A stretch of 64,000 bases of DNA, from contig NC_051092.1 of the NCBI RefSeq assembly GCF_901709675.1, positions 17,368,128-17,432,127 of the forward strand. Direction: 5' to 3'. This stretch comes from Syngnathus acus. Taxonomy: Eukaryota; Chordata; Actinopteri; Syngnathiformes; Syngnathidae. Made by a program: the position numbers and the translations under genes. Below, piece after piece: positions 32,708-43,136 of the stretch. The notes beneath the pieces are model-generated. The model made no database searches. It worked only from the letters and a program-made list of their open reading frames with translations, and had not been told where the DNA came from. The first letter of the stretch is position 1. Each line of letters begins with the position of its first letter.

Positions 32708-35164
32708 GGAGCAAAATGTGTAGTGTTACAGAGAAAGGAAAAAGCATCATAATCAGAGGATAAATTTGGATAAAACAGATAGGCTAAACTGTAGGAAATA
32801 AGAGTAGAATCACATTTAGCCCGTCCAGCTTAACAATTAGACATTTAGTCATTGACAATTTGGAGATGAAAATAGGACATTAGGACCCAATAGGATGCAG
32901 TCAAGAGGTGGCTAGATTGTTCAATGGACCTAATTAATAAATTAGAAGTTAATTACACCTCACTGGGAATTCTGGTGTCAGAAAGTCCGATAAGTTCAAT
33001 GAATAACAGCCATGGAAACTTTTGACAGTTAAGAATAATGCTGCATAAAAGTCACACAAAGTGACAGTTAACGAGATGACAAATGTGATAGGATTCGAAT
33101 AACAAATGCATTGACATGGCAAAGTGAAAACAACATAGTGGAGTAGACTGTCGGAGGGAGCCTTTTGAGTATCTTTACCCGGCTGTTCGATCAGAATGAT
33201 TGATTAGGATAAAATTATTTAAGGACCATCTGAGGCTGCATCTTTCCCCATGCTCACCCATGAACAGGCTCAGCAGTAGAAATAACTGAATTTTTTAGGC
33301 ATTTAATTGACAATTTTACGGTAAAGGCGAGGTACGATTGTATGAAATATTTAATTGAGAAGAACATCCAGAAATGAAGGGTTACCTTCAGTATTCACTA
33401 ATTACCTACTCACTTACACATACTAAATTTGTTTGTTGTGGAATGAGAGCTGAGCGATGAAAGCGAATGAATTGGCACTTGTGTGGTTAGGAATGTGTAT
33501 GTGTGTCAGGGGCAGTGTGAAAGGCCAAAGTATTTTGGAGTTGGTATGAAAGGGTCACAGTTGAGGGTAAGATTCCTCTCACATGAGACTGGAAGACCCA
33601 AGATTGATGAGTGACGAGTTATAACCTTTACTAACAGCTGATGGTTAATCAAAGGCACCATGAACAACAAAATAGTTCATGGAGAAGGCCCATTTCAGCA
33701 ACACGGATGGACAAGACAGGACTAATATCAAACACTAGGACGATGGACAATATGGCATGACAAACCTGGACTCACCCGACCGGGTGACTGACTATGTGGA
33801 TGACAACCAAACATTTGAAACTTAAGCTTGCTTGTGGCAAGTGCGAGCTTTGCTTTGTTTCTGTGCGTCACTTGACTTATTGCAGCATCAACCGCCAGCC
33901 AAGGAGCAGATTGCTGGTTGTTTTATAACTTGTATTAATTTTGCAGGTTGTCGATTGCAGTCTTGGAGAGTTTATGTTGAATTCACGTGAAAATGTTAAC
34001 CCTAACCCTTTTGATTTTTATGATGATTGATGATTTTCAGGAAAGAATCCCCGGGCGCCATGATTCATTGTGTGTCTATTTTTTATTTTGATACTCGATG
34101 CCTGTGTAGTTTTTGTGAGTACAAGTGTCCGCTGTCAGCAGGGCTGTATGCTCACTGGCAGGAGTGCGACGATTTTTGTTTGGGTTGCCGAGTGTCGGGT
34201 GGACAGTCAATTTTCAGGAACTTGGGGTCATGATCCTGGATGTGTGAAAGGTTCGACAAACTGGCTGCAAGGCATATGATGATGTGGTAGGACATTTTGC
34301 CGGTTCCTTTTTGAATGCCTAATGACACATTGGGTGAATGTGTCAAAGGGGGGTGGGGTTACATTTGAATGAGTAAGTAGATATAAAAGCTATTTGTGAC
34401 ATTCAATGTTTTTTCGGATTCAATTATTTTTGAGGCTTTAACAGGACGTGCCAGAATTCAACAGGCAGTGATGGAAGGAGCAGAAGAAGCATCTCGAAAG
34501 GAAAGGAGTTCTGGAATGGATGCAAAGCGTGGTAACAATCTAGCGACAGTAACGGTTAAAGTTTTTCAACGGAAAAGCACGAATGATGACAAATCATACA
34601 GCTAATAGGGATTAGACTGCAGCACAATAGACAACAAATGTTTGGAAGGTAATTAAATAAAATAGGAAACTGGACCAGAAACAAGGAATGGGGAAAATTT
34701 CTAAACATATGAATGCATTAAAGCTGCTATTAAAGGGAAAGTATTTGAGAACACATTTTAAGAGGGTTAATTTGCATAACAAATATTGAAAAGAGTTGAA
34801 TAGTTAAATCATTTTGGGAAGATTACAGGTCCATTCAAAAGGGTGACTGATTTGAACAGTGAGGTGATTTGAAGGGGAGACAAAGATAATGTACATAAAC
34901 AAATTGGGTGAACAAAACTGACGGGACTGGTACCCATTTGACAATACTGAGAAAAAGTTAAATCAAAGAGGAAATTTGGAGTGAAAATTAGTATCTGGAC
35001 TGGGAAAGAGCAATTGCAAAGACGTGATTGACAGGACTTCAGACAGTGACATCTGCAGCAGGAAAGGCTAACTTGAACAGGTAGAAGTTACTCTGCTTCA
35101 GGAGGGATCTTGCGAGACTGACAGCACGACGAGAAATAAGGGGGATAATTCATAACTCCTGGGA
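30484..35164. other. 4.7-kb non-coding interior of ERV-2
   Basis: No frame longer than about 90 codons and no recognisable domain on either strand. Diverged direct repeats seem present: segments around 30800, 31180 and 31670 each contain (g/c)taacagg(a/t)g...gagcatg/gagtatg followed by similar text. It lies between ERV-2 LTRs and could be a long non-coding interior (LARD-like) or decayed inserted material. Simple repeat (TAAA)n occurs at 32663-32707. Confidence 0.4.
32663..32707. repeat. (TAAA)n microsatellite
   Basis: About eleven uninterrupted ataa/taaa tetranucleotides. Confidence 0.95.
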
Positions 35165-35167
35165 GGG

Positions 35168-35229
35168 AGTGTGTGTTTGTTTGTTTGTTTGTTTTTGTTT
35201 GTTTGTTTGTTTGTTTGTTTGTTTGTTTC
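35168..35229. repeat. (GTTT)n microsatellite
   Basis: About fifteen gttt units with one irregularity. Confidence 0.95.
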
Positions 35230-35674
35230 AGGGATCACGTGGGCCTCTGGATCATAGGAGTAGATGCCGGGAACGCTCGGAGGTTCTACTGAGCACTTCG
35301 ATGAGACGACGACCACCAGTCGTCCCTGTGCCCCAATCAACCCCAAAAGAGAAGATTTTGTTTGCTGACGACTGGTTATGGAGATGTCGTTTACTAGGGG
35401 TGACCGAAAGGGGCCGGGAGGACTTCCGGCCTACGCTGGGCATTGCCGCTTTTTTCATTGCAACTCAAGGTTTTGTGCTGTTGTCCTCGTTAAATACTGG
35501 CTGTGGCTCTCAATTATTGCAGAACCCCTGGACACTGACCGGGGCCTGGAAAGGGACTCTGAGGACGGTGAAGTGGACAAAGATTTTGGATGGACGGCAG
35601 GCCCTGGGCAGTGATCCCGGCGCAATTCACTACTGAGCATTCAGTGGACTGGACTTTGCATCGACAGGCACTTA
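35230..35674 (+). other. unassigned open stretch before MITE copy 3
   Basis: A plus-strand frame is open from the microsatellite to 35636 (about 135 codons after the repeat) and contains no domain I recognise. A chance FADD string in it is not a polymerase motif because nothing around it matches. It could be a decayed ERV-2 coding end. Confidence 0.25.
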
Positions 35675-37342
35675 CCGTAAATTTCGGACTATAAGCCGCG
35701 ACTTTTTTCTCAAATTTTGAACCCTGCGGCTTATAGTCCGGTGCGGCTTATATAGGATTTTTTCCGTGATTTTTGTGATGACTTGATCCCTTTTATACAC
35801 TCGTAAAAAGGCTGTGGACCGCTGTTGTATGACAAAAGTGGTGTGTTGATCGCATGTCCATCCGCCAGGCAAATAGTGCCGTAAAATTTACACAAAGATG
35901 AGACAGAACGAGATCAAGACGGACAATACTGAAAGGAAGCTTTTATACACAAACCGTCATTATGGGGGGCTTATACGTATAGGATTTTTTCCGTGATTTT
36001 TGTGACGACTCGATCCCTTTTATACACTCGTAAAAAGGCTGTGGATTGCTGTTGTGCAGCACCGCTTTGCTGGGCGGAGGGATATGACATGGTCACTGGG
36101 GAGAAAAGTGGTGTGTTGATCGCATGTCCATCCGCCAGGCAAATAGTGCCGTAGAATTTACACAAAGATGAGACAGAACGAGATCAAGACAGACAATACT
36201 GAAAGAAAGCTTTTATACACAAATCGTCATTATGGGGGGCTTATATATGATTTTTTCCGTGATTTTTGTGACGACTTGATCACTTTTATACACTCGTAAA
36301 AAGTCTGTGGACTGCTGTTGTGCGGCACCGCTTTGCTGGGCGGAGGGATATATGGACACGGTCACTGGGGAGAAAAGTGGTGTGTTGATCGCATGTCCAT
36401 CCGCCAGGCAAATAGTGCCGTATAATTCACACAAAGAAGAGACAGAACGAGATCAAGACGGACATTACTGAAAGGAAGCTTTTATACACAAACCGTCATT
36501 ATGGGGGACAAAACAAATGCATATGATGCCGCTTTTAAGCTAAAGGCAGTCGATGTTGATGACATTGTGTTGCATCACCCTTTTCTTTATTTCGTGGTCC
36601 CGTCTACTCTGGAGCTATACGTGTCGCTCGCTAGTTTAATGTAATTTAGCGCTTCGTGCATGAATAAAATTAGCATGAACCAGACCCTCATCATGGAAAA
36701 TGCTAGAAGAAATGCATAAAACCGACGACGAAAGAGATACTGAGAAAGTGTGTGGCAAAGGATAACTAACGCTATTCCAATCGGAAGACTTCGATGGTTT
36801 CAATGCACAGGAGGAAGATGAAGACGATGAAGCTCTTTTTTTTACTTTTACTTGTATGCTTTTTTAATCAGCCCTGTTAGTGCTGTGCTACCGTGTTGCT
36901 GCTGTGTTACCGCCGCGTCTCAGTGACTTTTACCGGTATGTTTTATTTAATCAAACCCTATTAGTGCTGTGTTACTTCCGTGTTGCTGCGGTATTACTGC
37001 CGCGTCACAGGCAGTGTTTGGAAAGAAATGTTAAGGTATGTTATTAAAACTTTAAAAAAGCTTTCTGTGTCCAGTCTTTCTTTGTTAATAACTCGCGTGC
37101 ACACTTCCGTGTTGCTGCGGTACTACTGCTGCGTCACAGGCAATGTTTAGAAAGACATGTTAAAGTATGTTATTAAAACTTTAAAAAGGCTTTCTGTGTA
37201 CTGTCTTTCTTTGTAAAAAAAACTCGTGTGCACATGCGGCTTATAGTCCGGTGCGGCTTATATAAGAAAAAAACTAAAATATCCCCGGATTTTAGCTGGT
37301 GCGGCTTATAGTCCGGTGCGGTTTATAGTCCGGAAATGACGG
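35675..37342 (+). mobile_element. pogo-like MITE copy 3, keeps transposase ends
   Basis: TA-flanked, with termini ccgtaaatttcggactataa and an inverted match. It holds three tandem units of about 250 bp (35748-36515), two units of about 150 bp (36880-37200), and short transposase remnants. An N-terminal AYDAAFKLKAVD string lies at 36519-36554, and an acidic QEEDEDDEA-type C-terminus near 36808-36830. Everything between is deleted. This copy is the best evidence that the tataagtcgc/tataagccgc MITEs derive from a pogo/Tigger transposon. Confidence 0.8.
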
Positions 37343-37487
37343 TACATATGCAAGGGGGGCAACACTGAGGGCGCTTCAACTTGGCAGTATGCTGTGATAT
37401 TGCGTCAATATTATATCCTTCATTACTTTATCTGATGCCTACATGCCGCATTACTTTATCTCATTCATTTATTCATTCATTCTGATG
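37343..37487 (+). other. ERV-2 interior between MITE and LINE-B
   Basis: Short unique sequence ending in attcattcattc, directly upstream of LINE-B. Confidence 0.5.
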
Positions 37488-40400
37488 ATTCAAGATGGCG
37501 GCGCGTGCATACGCAGCGACCTCTCTCTGTCCCGCTCGAACGGTGTTTTGTTCGTCAAATGAGTGTTTGACCGGCAGTTTTGTGCGTTCGTCTCGTCGTG
37601 CTGAGTTGTGCTACAAGTACGGCAGGAAGGTTCTGCTCGACATCGGCGAAAGCGAGTTTTGTCGAGTTCTGGACTTTGATGCGGGGACATTAAAGGAGCT
37701 CGGACTGCTACGTCCTGAAGCGTCGCCGGACTCGTCTGCTATTCCTCCCCCGGTTGGGAAGCGTCGAAAGCGGTGTGCGAGGAGGCTGAAGAGGGGCAAG
37801 CGTGGGGGCGTCCGGGCCAGGCTGGCGGCCAACCCAGCTCGCCCGGCCGTGCCTTCCATTCTTCTGGCGAATGTTCGATCGCTGGACAACAAAATGGATT
37901 ATATTCGCTTGCTGAGATCTACAATCCGGACGGTGCGTGACTGCTGTGTGCTCGTGTTCACTGAGACTTGGTTGACCGTCAACATTCCGGACTCGGCTGT
38001 ACGTCTGGAGCGGCTAGCGTGCTATCGGGCGGACCGGACCATTGTACGAGGGGGGAAATCTCGTGGAGGTGGAATATGCGTCTACATCCGTGACGAGTGG
38101 TGCCGGGACTCTGTGGTGGTATGCAGGCACTGCTCGCCACTGGCGGAGTTTGTGATCATTAAGTGCCGTCCTTTTTACCTGCCGAGGGAATTTACCGCGA
38201 TTCTGCTGGTCGCGGTTTACATCCCGCCTTCCAACATTGGAGGCGACAGGGTCGCGGCACCTAGTGAACTGTACCAGGCTGTCAGTGACCAACAGACAGC
38301 GCACCCTGACGGTTTCACCATCTTCGCTGGGGATTTTAATCATGCTAATCTGAAGTCTGTTTTTCCGAGGCTTCACCAGCATGTTGATTTTCCTACGCGT
38401 GGCGACAGCTTCCTGGACCTGGTCTACTCTTCGCATAAAGGAGCTTTCAAAGCCGCCCCCCTCCCCCATCTTGGACTTTCTGACCATATCACAGTTATGC
38501 TTTTGCCCGCATACAGACAAAAGGTGAGAACATCCAGACCCGTTCGCAAGCGGGTGCGGGTGTGGCCTGAGGGTGCCTCTGATGCGCTTCGGTACTGCTT
38601 TGGCTCTACCGACTGGGACGTGTTTAGGAGGGCGGCCACTTGCGACGGTCGGGCGGACATTGAGGAGTATACTGACTCTGTTTCCTCCTACATCGGGAAG
38701 TGCATTGATGATGTGACACACTCAATATCCGTCGTCACTCGGGCTAACCGGAAGCCGTGGCTGACAGGGGCTGTCTTCAGGCTGCTGCGGGCCAGGGACA
38801 AAGCCTTCCGGGAGGGGGATGAGGCTGGCTTGAGGACTGCGAGGGCCGACCTGTCCCGGGGCATCAAAGAAGCGAAGAGGGCGTTCTCGGGCAAAATTAC
38901 CGCCCACTTCAAGGACAGCAGGGACGCACGGCGCCTTTGGCAGGGCATTCAGACCATCACGGACTACAAGCCCGCGCCGCAGAGCTGTGATGGCGACGTC
39001 CGTCTGCTCAATGACCTCAACCGCTTCTTTGCTCGCTTCGACGCTCAGAACAGCACTTGCCCGCTGAAGGCCACTCCCCCTTCCCACGAGCTGCCCCTGT
39101 GCCTCTCTGCCGACAGCGTGAGGAGGACGCTTGCCGCTATCGACATCCGTAAGGCGGCGGGCCCGGACAACATCCCGGGTCGAGCGCTGAAGGACTGCGC
39201 TGGTGAGCTGACGGGTGTCTTCACGGACATCTTTAACACTTCCCTGCGGCAGGCCATCGTCCCGTCGTGTTTCAAAGCTGCCACCATCGTACCTGTGCCG
39301 AAGAAGCCTGCTCCGTCCTGCTTCAATGACTACCGCCCCGTGGCACTTACGCCCATCATCATGAAGTGCTTTGAGCGGCTTGTCTTGGAGCACATCCGGT
39401 CAGTTCTCCCCCCCACCATTGACCCCTTCCAGTTTGCGTACCGGGCCAAACGGTCCTCTGAGGATGCCATCTGCTCTGCCCTCCACTCGGCCCTCACCCA
39501 CCTGGAGGGGAAGGACTCGTATGTGAGGGTGCTGTTTGTGGACTTCAGTTCTGCCTTCAACACCATTGTGCCGCAGCGTCTCATCGGCAAACTTGACAAG
39601 CTGGGCCTCAGTACCTGCCTCTGCAACTGGCTACTGGACTTCCTCTGTCAGAGGCCACAGGTGGTACGTGTTGGCGACAAGATCTCCGCCAGCATCACGC
39701 TGAGCACAGGGGCCCCCCAAGGCTGCGTGCTCAGTCCGCTGCTCTTCACCCTCCTGACGCATGACTGCGCTGCCACCTGCAGCGGCAACCGCATAGTGAA
39801 GTTTGCTGACGACACGACTCTGGTGGGTCTCATCACCAAGGGAGACGAGACTCAATACAGGCTGGAGGTTGACCTTCTGACCGCGTGGTGCAGGGACAAC
39901 AACCTCCTGCTGAACGTCGACAAGACCAAGGAGATTGTTGTTGACTTCCGGAAGGGTCACGCCCAACACCTGCCGCTGACCATCGACGGTGCTGTGGTGG
40001 AGAGAGTGAGCAGCGCCAGGTTCCTGGGGGTGCACATCAGTGAGGATCTCTTCTGGTCCACCAACACCGCGTCGCTGGCGAAGAAGGCCCAGCGCCGCCT
40101 GTACTTCCTTCGGAAACTCAGGCGAGCGGGGGCTCCTCCGGCTGTCATGACTACTTTTTACCGCGGCACCATTGAGAGCGTCCTCTCCAGCTGTATTGCT
40201 GTCTGGGGTGGCAGCTGCACTGACCACGACTTGAAGGCCCTGCAGCGCATAGTGAAAACGGCTAGTAAGACTATTGGTGCTTCTCTCCCCTCCTTGAAGG
40301 ACATTTACACCTCCCATCTCACCCGCAAGGCGACCAAGATCGTGAGTGATGTGAGTCACCCCGCTCACTCTTTGTTTGAACTTCTGCCCTCTGGGAGGCG

Positions 40401-40755
40401 GTACAGGAGCCTGCGCTCCCGCACCACCAGACTTTCCAACAGCTTCGTACTCCAGGCTGTTAGGATCCTGAACTCGCTCCCCCTTTCAGCGTAGCGTCCT
40501 GTTCTTGCTGTATGCGCACTGGCTCGGTTTTGCCCCTCTTATTTAATGGGTTATTGGTCTGTTATTTATTCATCGCTCATTTTATTTTATTTATTATTAT
40601 TATTTATGGTTTGTGCCTTCTTGTTTTTGTTTTGTGTCGCCTACTTGTATGTCTCGTCACCGTGGGATGGAGGAAACGGAATTTCGGTTTCTTTGTGTGT
40701 CTTGACATATGAAGGGATTGACAATAAAGCTGACTTTGACTTTGATTTTGACTTA
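37488..40755 (+). mobile_element. LINE-B, full-length L2/Rex1-group element
   Basis: It starts in tcaagatggcggcg, immediately at the start codon, so there is almost no 5' untranslated region. It ends 260 bp after the stop in acaataaagctgactttgac with TTTGAC-type tail repeats. Both ends and an uninterrupted ORF are present. A 5'-truncated close relative lies at 60397-62264. It inserted within ERV-2. Confidence 0.88.
37495..40494 (+). CDS. LINE-B ORF2: endonuclease and reverse transcriptase, intact
   Basis: A single 999-codon frame. Residues 88-104 are a basic cluster. The apurinic-type endonuclease spans about 122-345 with N126 (NVRSL), E157 (FTETW), D280/N282 (GDFNHAN), D309 (DLVYS) and D330-H331 (LSDH). 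Reverse transcriptase follows, with motif A at D683 ([10 protein letters not shown]), motif B near 740 (GAPQGCVLSPLL) and motif C FADD at 770-773. The C-terminal tail (KKAQRRLYFLRKL, LPSGRRYR) ends at 999. All catalytic residues I can check are present, so the protein could be active. An upstream ORF1 is not present, as in many L2/CR1 relatives. Expression cannot be judged. Confidence 0.9.
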   Translation: MAARAYAATSLCPARTVFCSSNECLTGSFVRSSRRAELCYKYGRKVLLDIGESEFCRVLDFDAGTLKELGLLRPEASPDSSAIPPPVGKRRKRCARRLKRGKRGGVRARLAANPARPAVPSILLANVRSLDNKMDYIRLLRSTIRTVRDCCVLVFTETWLTVNIPDSAVRLERLACYRADRTIVRGGKSRGGGICVYIRDEWCRDSVVVCRHCSPLAEFVIIKCRPFYLPREFTAILLVAVYIPPSNIGGDRVAAPSELYQAVSDQQTAHPDGFTIFAGDFNHANLKSVFPRLHQHVDFPTRGDSFLDLVYSSHKGAFKAAPLPHLGLSDHITVMLLPAYRQKVRTSRPVRKRVRVWPEGASDALRYCFGSTDWDVFRRAATCDGRADIEEYTDSVSSYIGKCIDDVTHSISVVTRANRKPWLTGAVFRLLRARDKAFREGDEAGLRTARADLSRGIKEAKRAFSGKITAHFKDSRDARRLWQGIQTITDYKPAPQSCDGDVRLLNDLNRFFARFDAQNSTCPLKATPPSHELPLCLSADSVRRTLAAIDIRKAAGPDNIPGRALKDCAGELTGVFTDIFNTSLRQAIVPSCFKAATIVPVPKKPAPSCFNDYRPVALTPIIMKCFERLVLEHIRSVLPPTIDPFQFAYRAKRSSEDAICSALHSALTHLEGKDSYVRVLFVDFSSAFNTIVPQRLIGKLDKLGLSTCLCNWLLDFLCQRPQVVRVGDKISASITLSTGAPQGCVLSPLLFTLLTHDCAATCSGNRIVKFADDTTLVGLITKGDETQYRLEVDLLTAWCRDNNLLLNVDKTKEIVVDFRKGHAQHLPLTIDGAVVERVSSARFLGVHISEDLFWSTNTASLAKKAQRRLYFLRKLRRAGAPPAVMTTFYRGTIESVLSSCIAVWGGSCTDHDLKALQRIVKTASKTIGASLPSLKDIYTSHLTRKATKIVSDVSHPAHSLFELLPSGRRYRSLRSRTTRLSNSFVLQAVRILNSLPLSA

Positions 40756-41321
40756 CCTTGTCACATTAACATTAGGACAATGCAGTTTGACTGTTTAGCG
40801 GTCGGTGGACATGTCATTTCTTTTCCTTACTGTTTTGTGAGCTCATACTGTTTTGTGGATTGTGATGACGCCAGGTGGAGCGAATCACCGAGGATGTTAA
40901 AAAGGGCCTCCCTCTTTTTCCATGTCATTAGACTGGCAGGGTTTTTTCTCGAGGGAGGGCCGGCAACTTTTGGAGGTTTCTAACGGGCCACGCCAAATTC
41001 ATTACTTCACAAATTATCGACGTTGTTGAGGTATTACCTAAGGGGGGTGGTTATCGTCATTTGGATATTGTGGACTTCAATGTTCTTTATTTGTGGTTCC
41101 TGAGAGGCCTCAGATTGCTGTCAGGGAGCAATTGGATACCAAAGTAGTTTGAGCTTTCCTAGTTAAAATAACCTTAAGTAGCATGCGTCGAGCGTGATTT
41201 AGGCTGTGCAGGTATAGGCCAAATTGTAGACGTGACCAGAAAATTTGGTTGGGGGAAGATTTTTGGATGTTTACCGATGTCATCTCTTGTTAGACCGTTT
41301 TCGGGACATTTATAAAGTCCC
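40756..41321 (+). other. ERV-2 interior, 3' part, non-coding
   Basis: No open frame of note and no env-like feature. It ends at the polypurine tract. Confidence 0.5.
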
Positions 41322-41332
41322 GAAGGGGGGAA
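41322..41332 (+). promoter_or_regulatory. ERV-2 polypurine tract
   Basis: gaaggggggaa lies directly before the 3' LTR, the position of the primer for plus-strand DNA synthesis. It confirms plus orientation. Confidence 0.8.
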
Positions 41333-41831
41333 TGTAGTGAAACTTGGATTCTATGCCTCTTTGTATGTTGCCTTTAGGTGATAAACTAGCAGCAGTGAGA
41401 CTACTATAAGCTATTTTTGCGGTACAGAGAAGCTCTAGTTTCAGTAATGTGTAGGTACTAAGAATATGGAAGGGCCATTCGTCCGTGACCAGGAAGACCC
41501 TTGTCCATGCCCTTTTAGGGGCATCGGAAGTAACCAGTAGAGTGAGACTCGAACCGCAGCTGTTGTCTTCCGAGGTACAAATGATGTGGGGACACAAGAA
41601 GAACAGAGAGAACAGGGAGGGAGAGAGAGAAGAGAAGGAAAAAGGGGGGGCTGCTAACATCTTTGCTTTTGGGGCCACTCGAACTTTTGGAGAGACATCA
41701 CTCTGACATCGGTTGAATAAAATCTTTTCCCAATCAGCTGTGTGTCACTGGGGTGCTTCCTTCTCTGGGCCAGCCATCGTCCACCGAGTGTTTTTTGGAG
41801 ACCAGCAAAGCAACAAAGACCATTCACCACA
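41333..41831 (+). mobile_element. ERV-2 3' LTR
   Basis: 499 bp, tgtagtgaaa to ttcaccaca, about 98% like the 5' LTR outside the MITE. It preserves the empty MITE site. Flanks show only an approximate duplication (aaagg / aaaga). Confidence 0.9.
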
Positions 41832-41925
41832 AAAGAAAATTACTTTATAATAAAAACAATTGAATTTGTTTTTCCCCTTTTCATGATGGCAGGGGAGGCG
41901 TGCCTCCTCTGACCGCACGTCCCTG
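41832..41925. mobile_element. hAT-X right part
   Basis: It ends in gaccgcacgtccctg, the inverted partner of the terminus at 20508, followed by the duplicated gtacatag. Together with the left part it brackets ERV-2. Confidence 0.85.
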
Positions 41926-41933
41926 GTACATAG

Positions 41934-42560
41934 GTTGTAGCAGTGTATTGTTAATATTAAATTGCGATATAACCGAAAGTAAATCTAATTTCGAGGGCAC
42001 TTCCTGTTTCCAGTAAAGAATCGGGAGCGTGACGTACTGCTGCAGCGCGATTTGAAACAATCAGGAGTGATGTGCATTCCAATTTAAGACTTAAAATTTA
42101 AGTGAACTGAATCTTTAGGAATCAGTTCACTCAAAAGAATCATTTGCCACCCTCCCCACACACTTATACGTTGTTGAATGGGAAAGGCAAGGCAACGGTC
42201 ACTCGCTCGGTCGTGAAAGTGAAGTTGCGTCACTGACTCGTTCGTGAACGGGAAGTTGCGTCCTGACTGTTTTTTTTTTAAATTAGTTTTATTTATTCCC
42301 CAGTCACACCAACACACCGTCATGTGCGAGAATCGAAGTGAGCGTACCTGCATACAAGACAGGCGAGTGTACCATTACGCCATCAGCGACATCTGTCCCC
42401 CTGACTCATACTTGAACGGGAAGTTGCGTCACTGAATCCGACGTGAACGGAAATAACGTGGCAGTATATTCGGTAAAGTCCCTCCTCCATCTAACGCTCG
42501 CTGCTGATTGGTCGTTCGTGAAGATTCACGAGTGAGTGACAGACATCATTGCTGTTTGTT
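41934..42560. repeat. repeat with palindromes and gttgcgtcactga units
   Basis: 42066-42140 is the inverted copy of the palindromic block at 9421. It is followed by three gaagttgcgtc(a)ctga units with ttcgtgaac/gttcacg-type inverted motifs up to 42540. It probably is a DNA element with a tRNA-like insertion (next entry). Both ends are uncertain. Confidence 0.5.
42312..42391 (-). repeat. tRNA-like sequence, possible SINE head
   Basis: On the minus strand an A-box-like TGGCGTAATGG is followed by a 5-bp stem with a seven-base loop (CCTGT/GCAGG) and a B-box-like CTTCGATTC. The loop would place TGT at the anticodon position. The acceptor stem does not pair well, so it is a degenerate tRNA-derived repeat, not a tRNA gene. 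Confidence 0.4.
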
Positions 42561-43136
42561 TGTGTGAGCTCAAATTACCTGAGACAAGATGATGCAATTT
42601 TTTTGTATAATCGCGTGTCAAGAATGTGTATTTGACTACATGCTGTTTATATAGGTTTACTTGCTGTTTATATAGGTTTATGCACAATGCACACACATAT
42701 AAACAATAATAAAATACAGAAATAAATAAAAAGATACTGAAACAAAGACATTTGGCCATTAGGTGACCTCATTACACAATATGCCTACATTTGTTATTTG
42801 GGGGGACAACAACACATATAACACATAACGTATAACACATATACATATTGTCATATAAATCAGTTAAACAAATGTTTGATTTTTCTGTTTTCATGCGCAA
42901 AAATAAAAACAAGGAATAAAACACTCAAACTCCAGACAAATTTTAAAATAAAAGTTTATAAAACTAATAATGAAACTACATTTCAAACCAGCAATCTAAT
43001 GTGAAATTGCAGTAGATAGATTCTCTAAATCGGCACTGGCAAGACTGTCTACCCCACAGGCTCTACACATTCTAGTAACTTATTGCAATGTCTATATACG
43101 TATGTCTCTCTCTGTGTGTGTATATATAGATATATA
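42561..43136. other. AT-rich, no gene seen
   Basis: A short direct repeat tgctgtttatataggttta occurs twice at 42640-42680. Otherwise nothing is recognised. Confidence 0.5.

Noticed and set aside
35169-35636. 155-codon ORF containing FADD
   Set aside because: About 20 codons are microsatellite, and no polymerase motif A or B surrounds the FADD. Not called as a gene.
37611-40368. Many antisense ORFs opposite LINE-B
   Set aside because: Shadows of a GC-rich coding strand; none has independent features.
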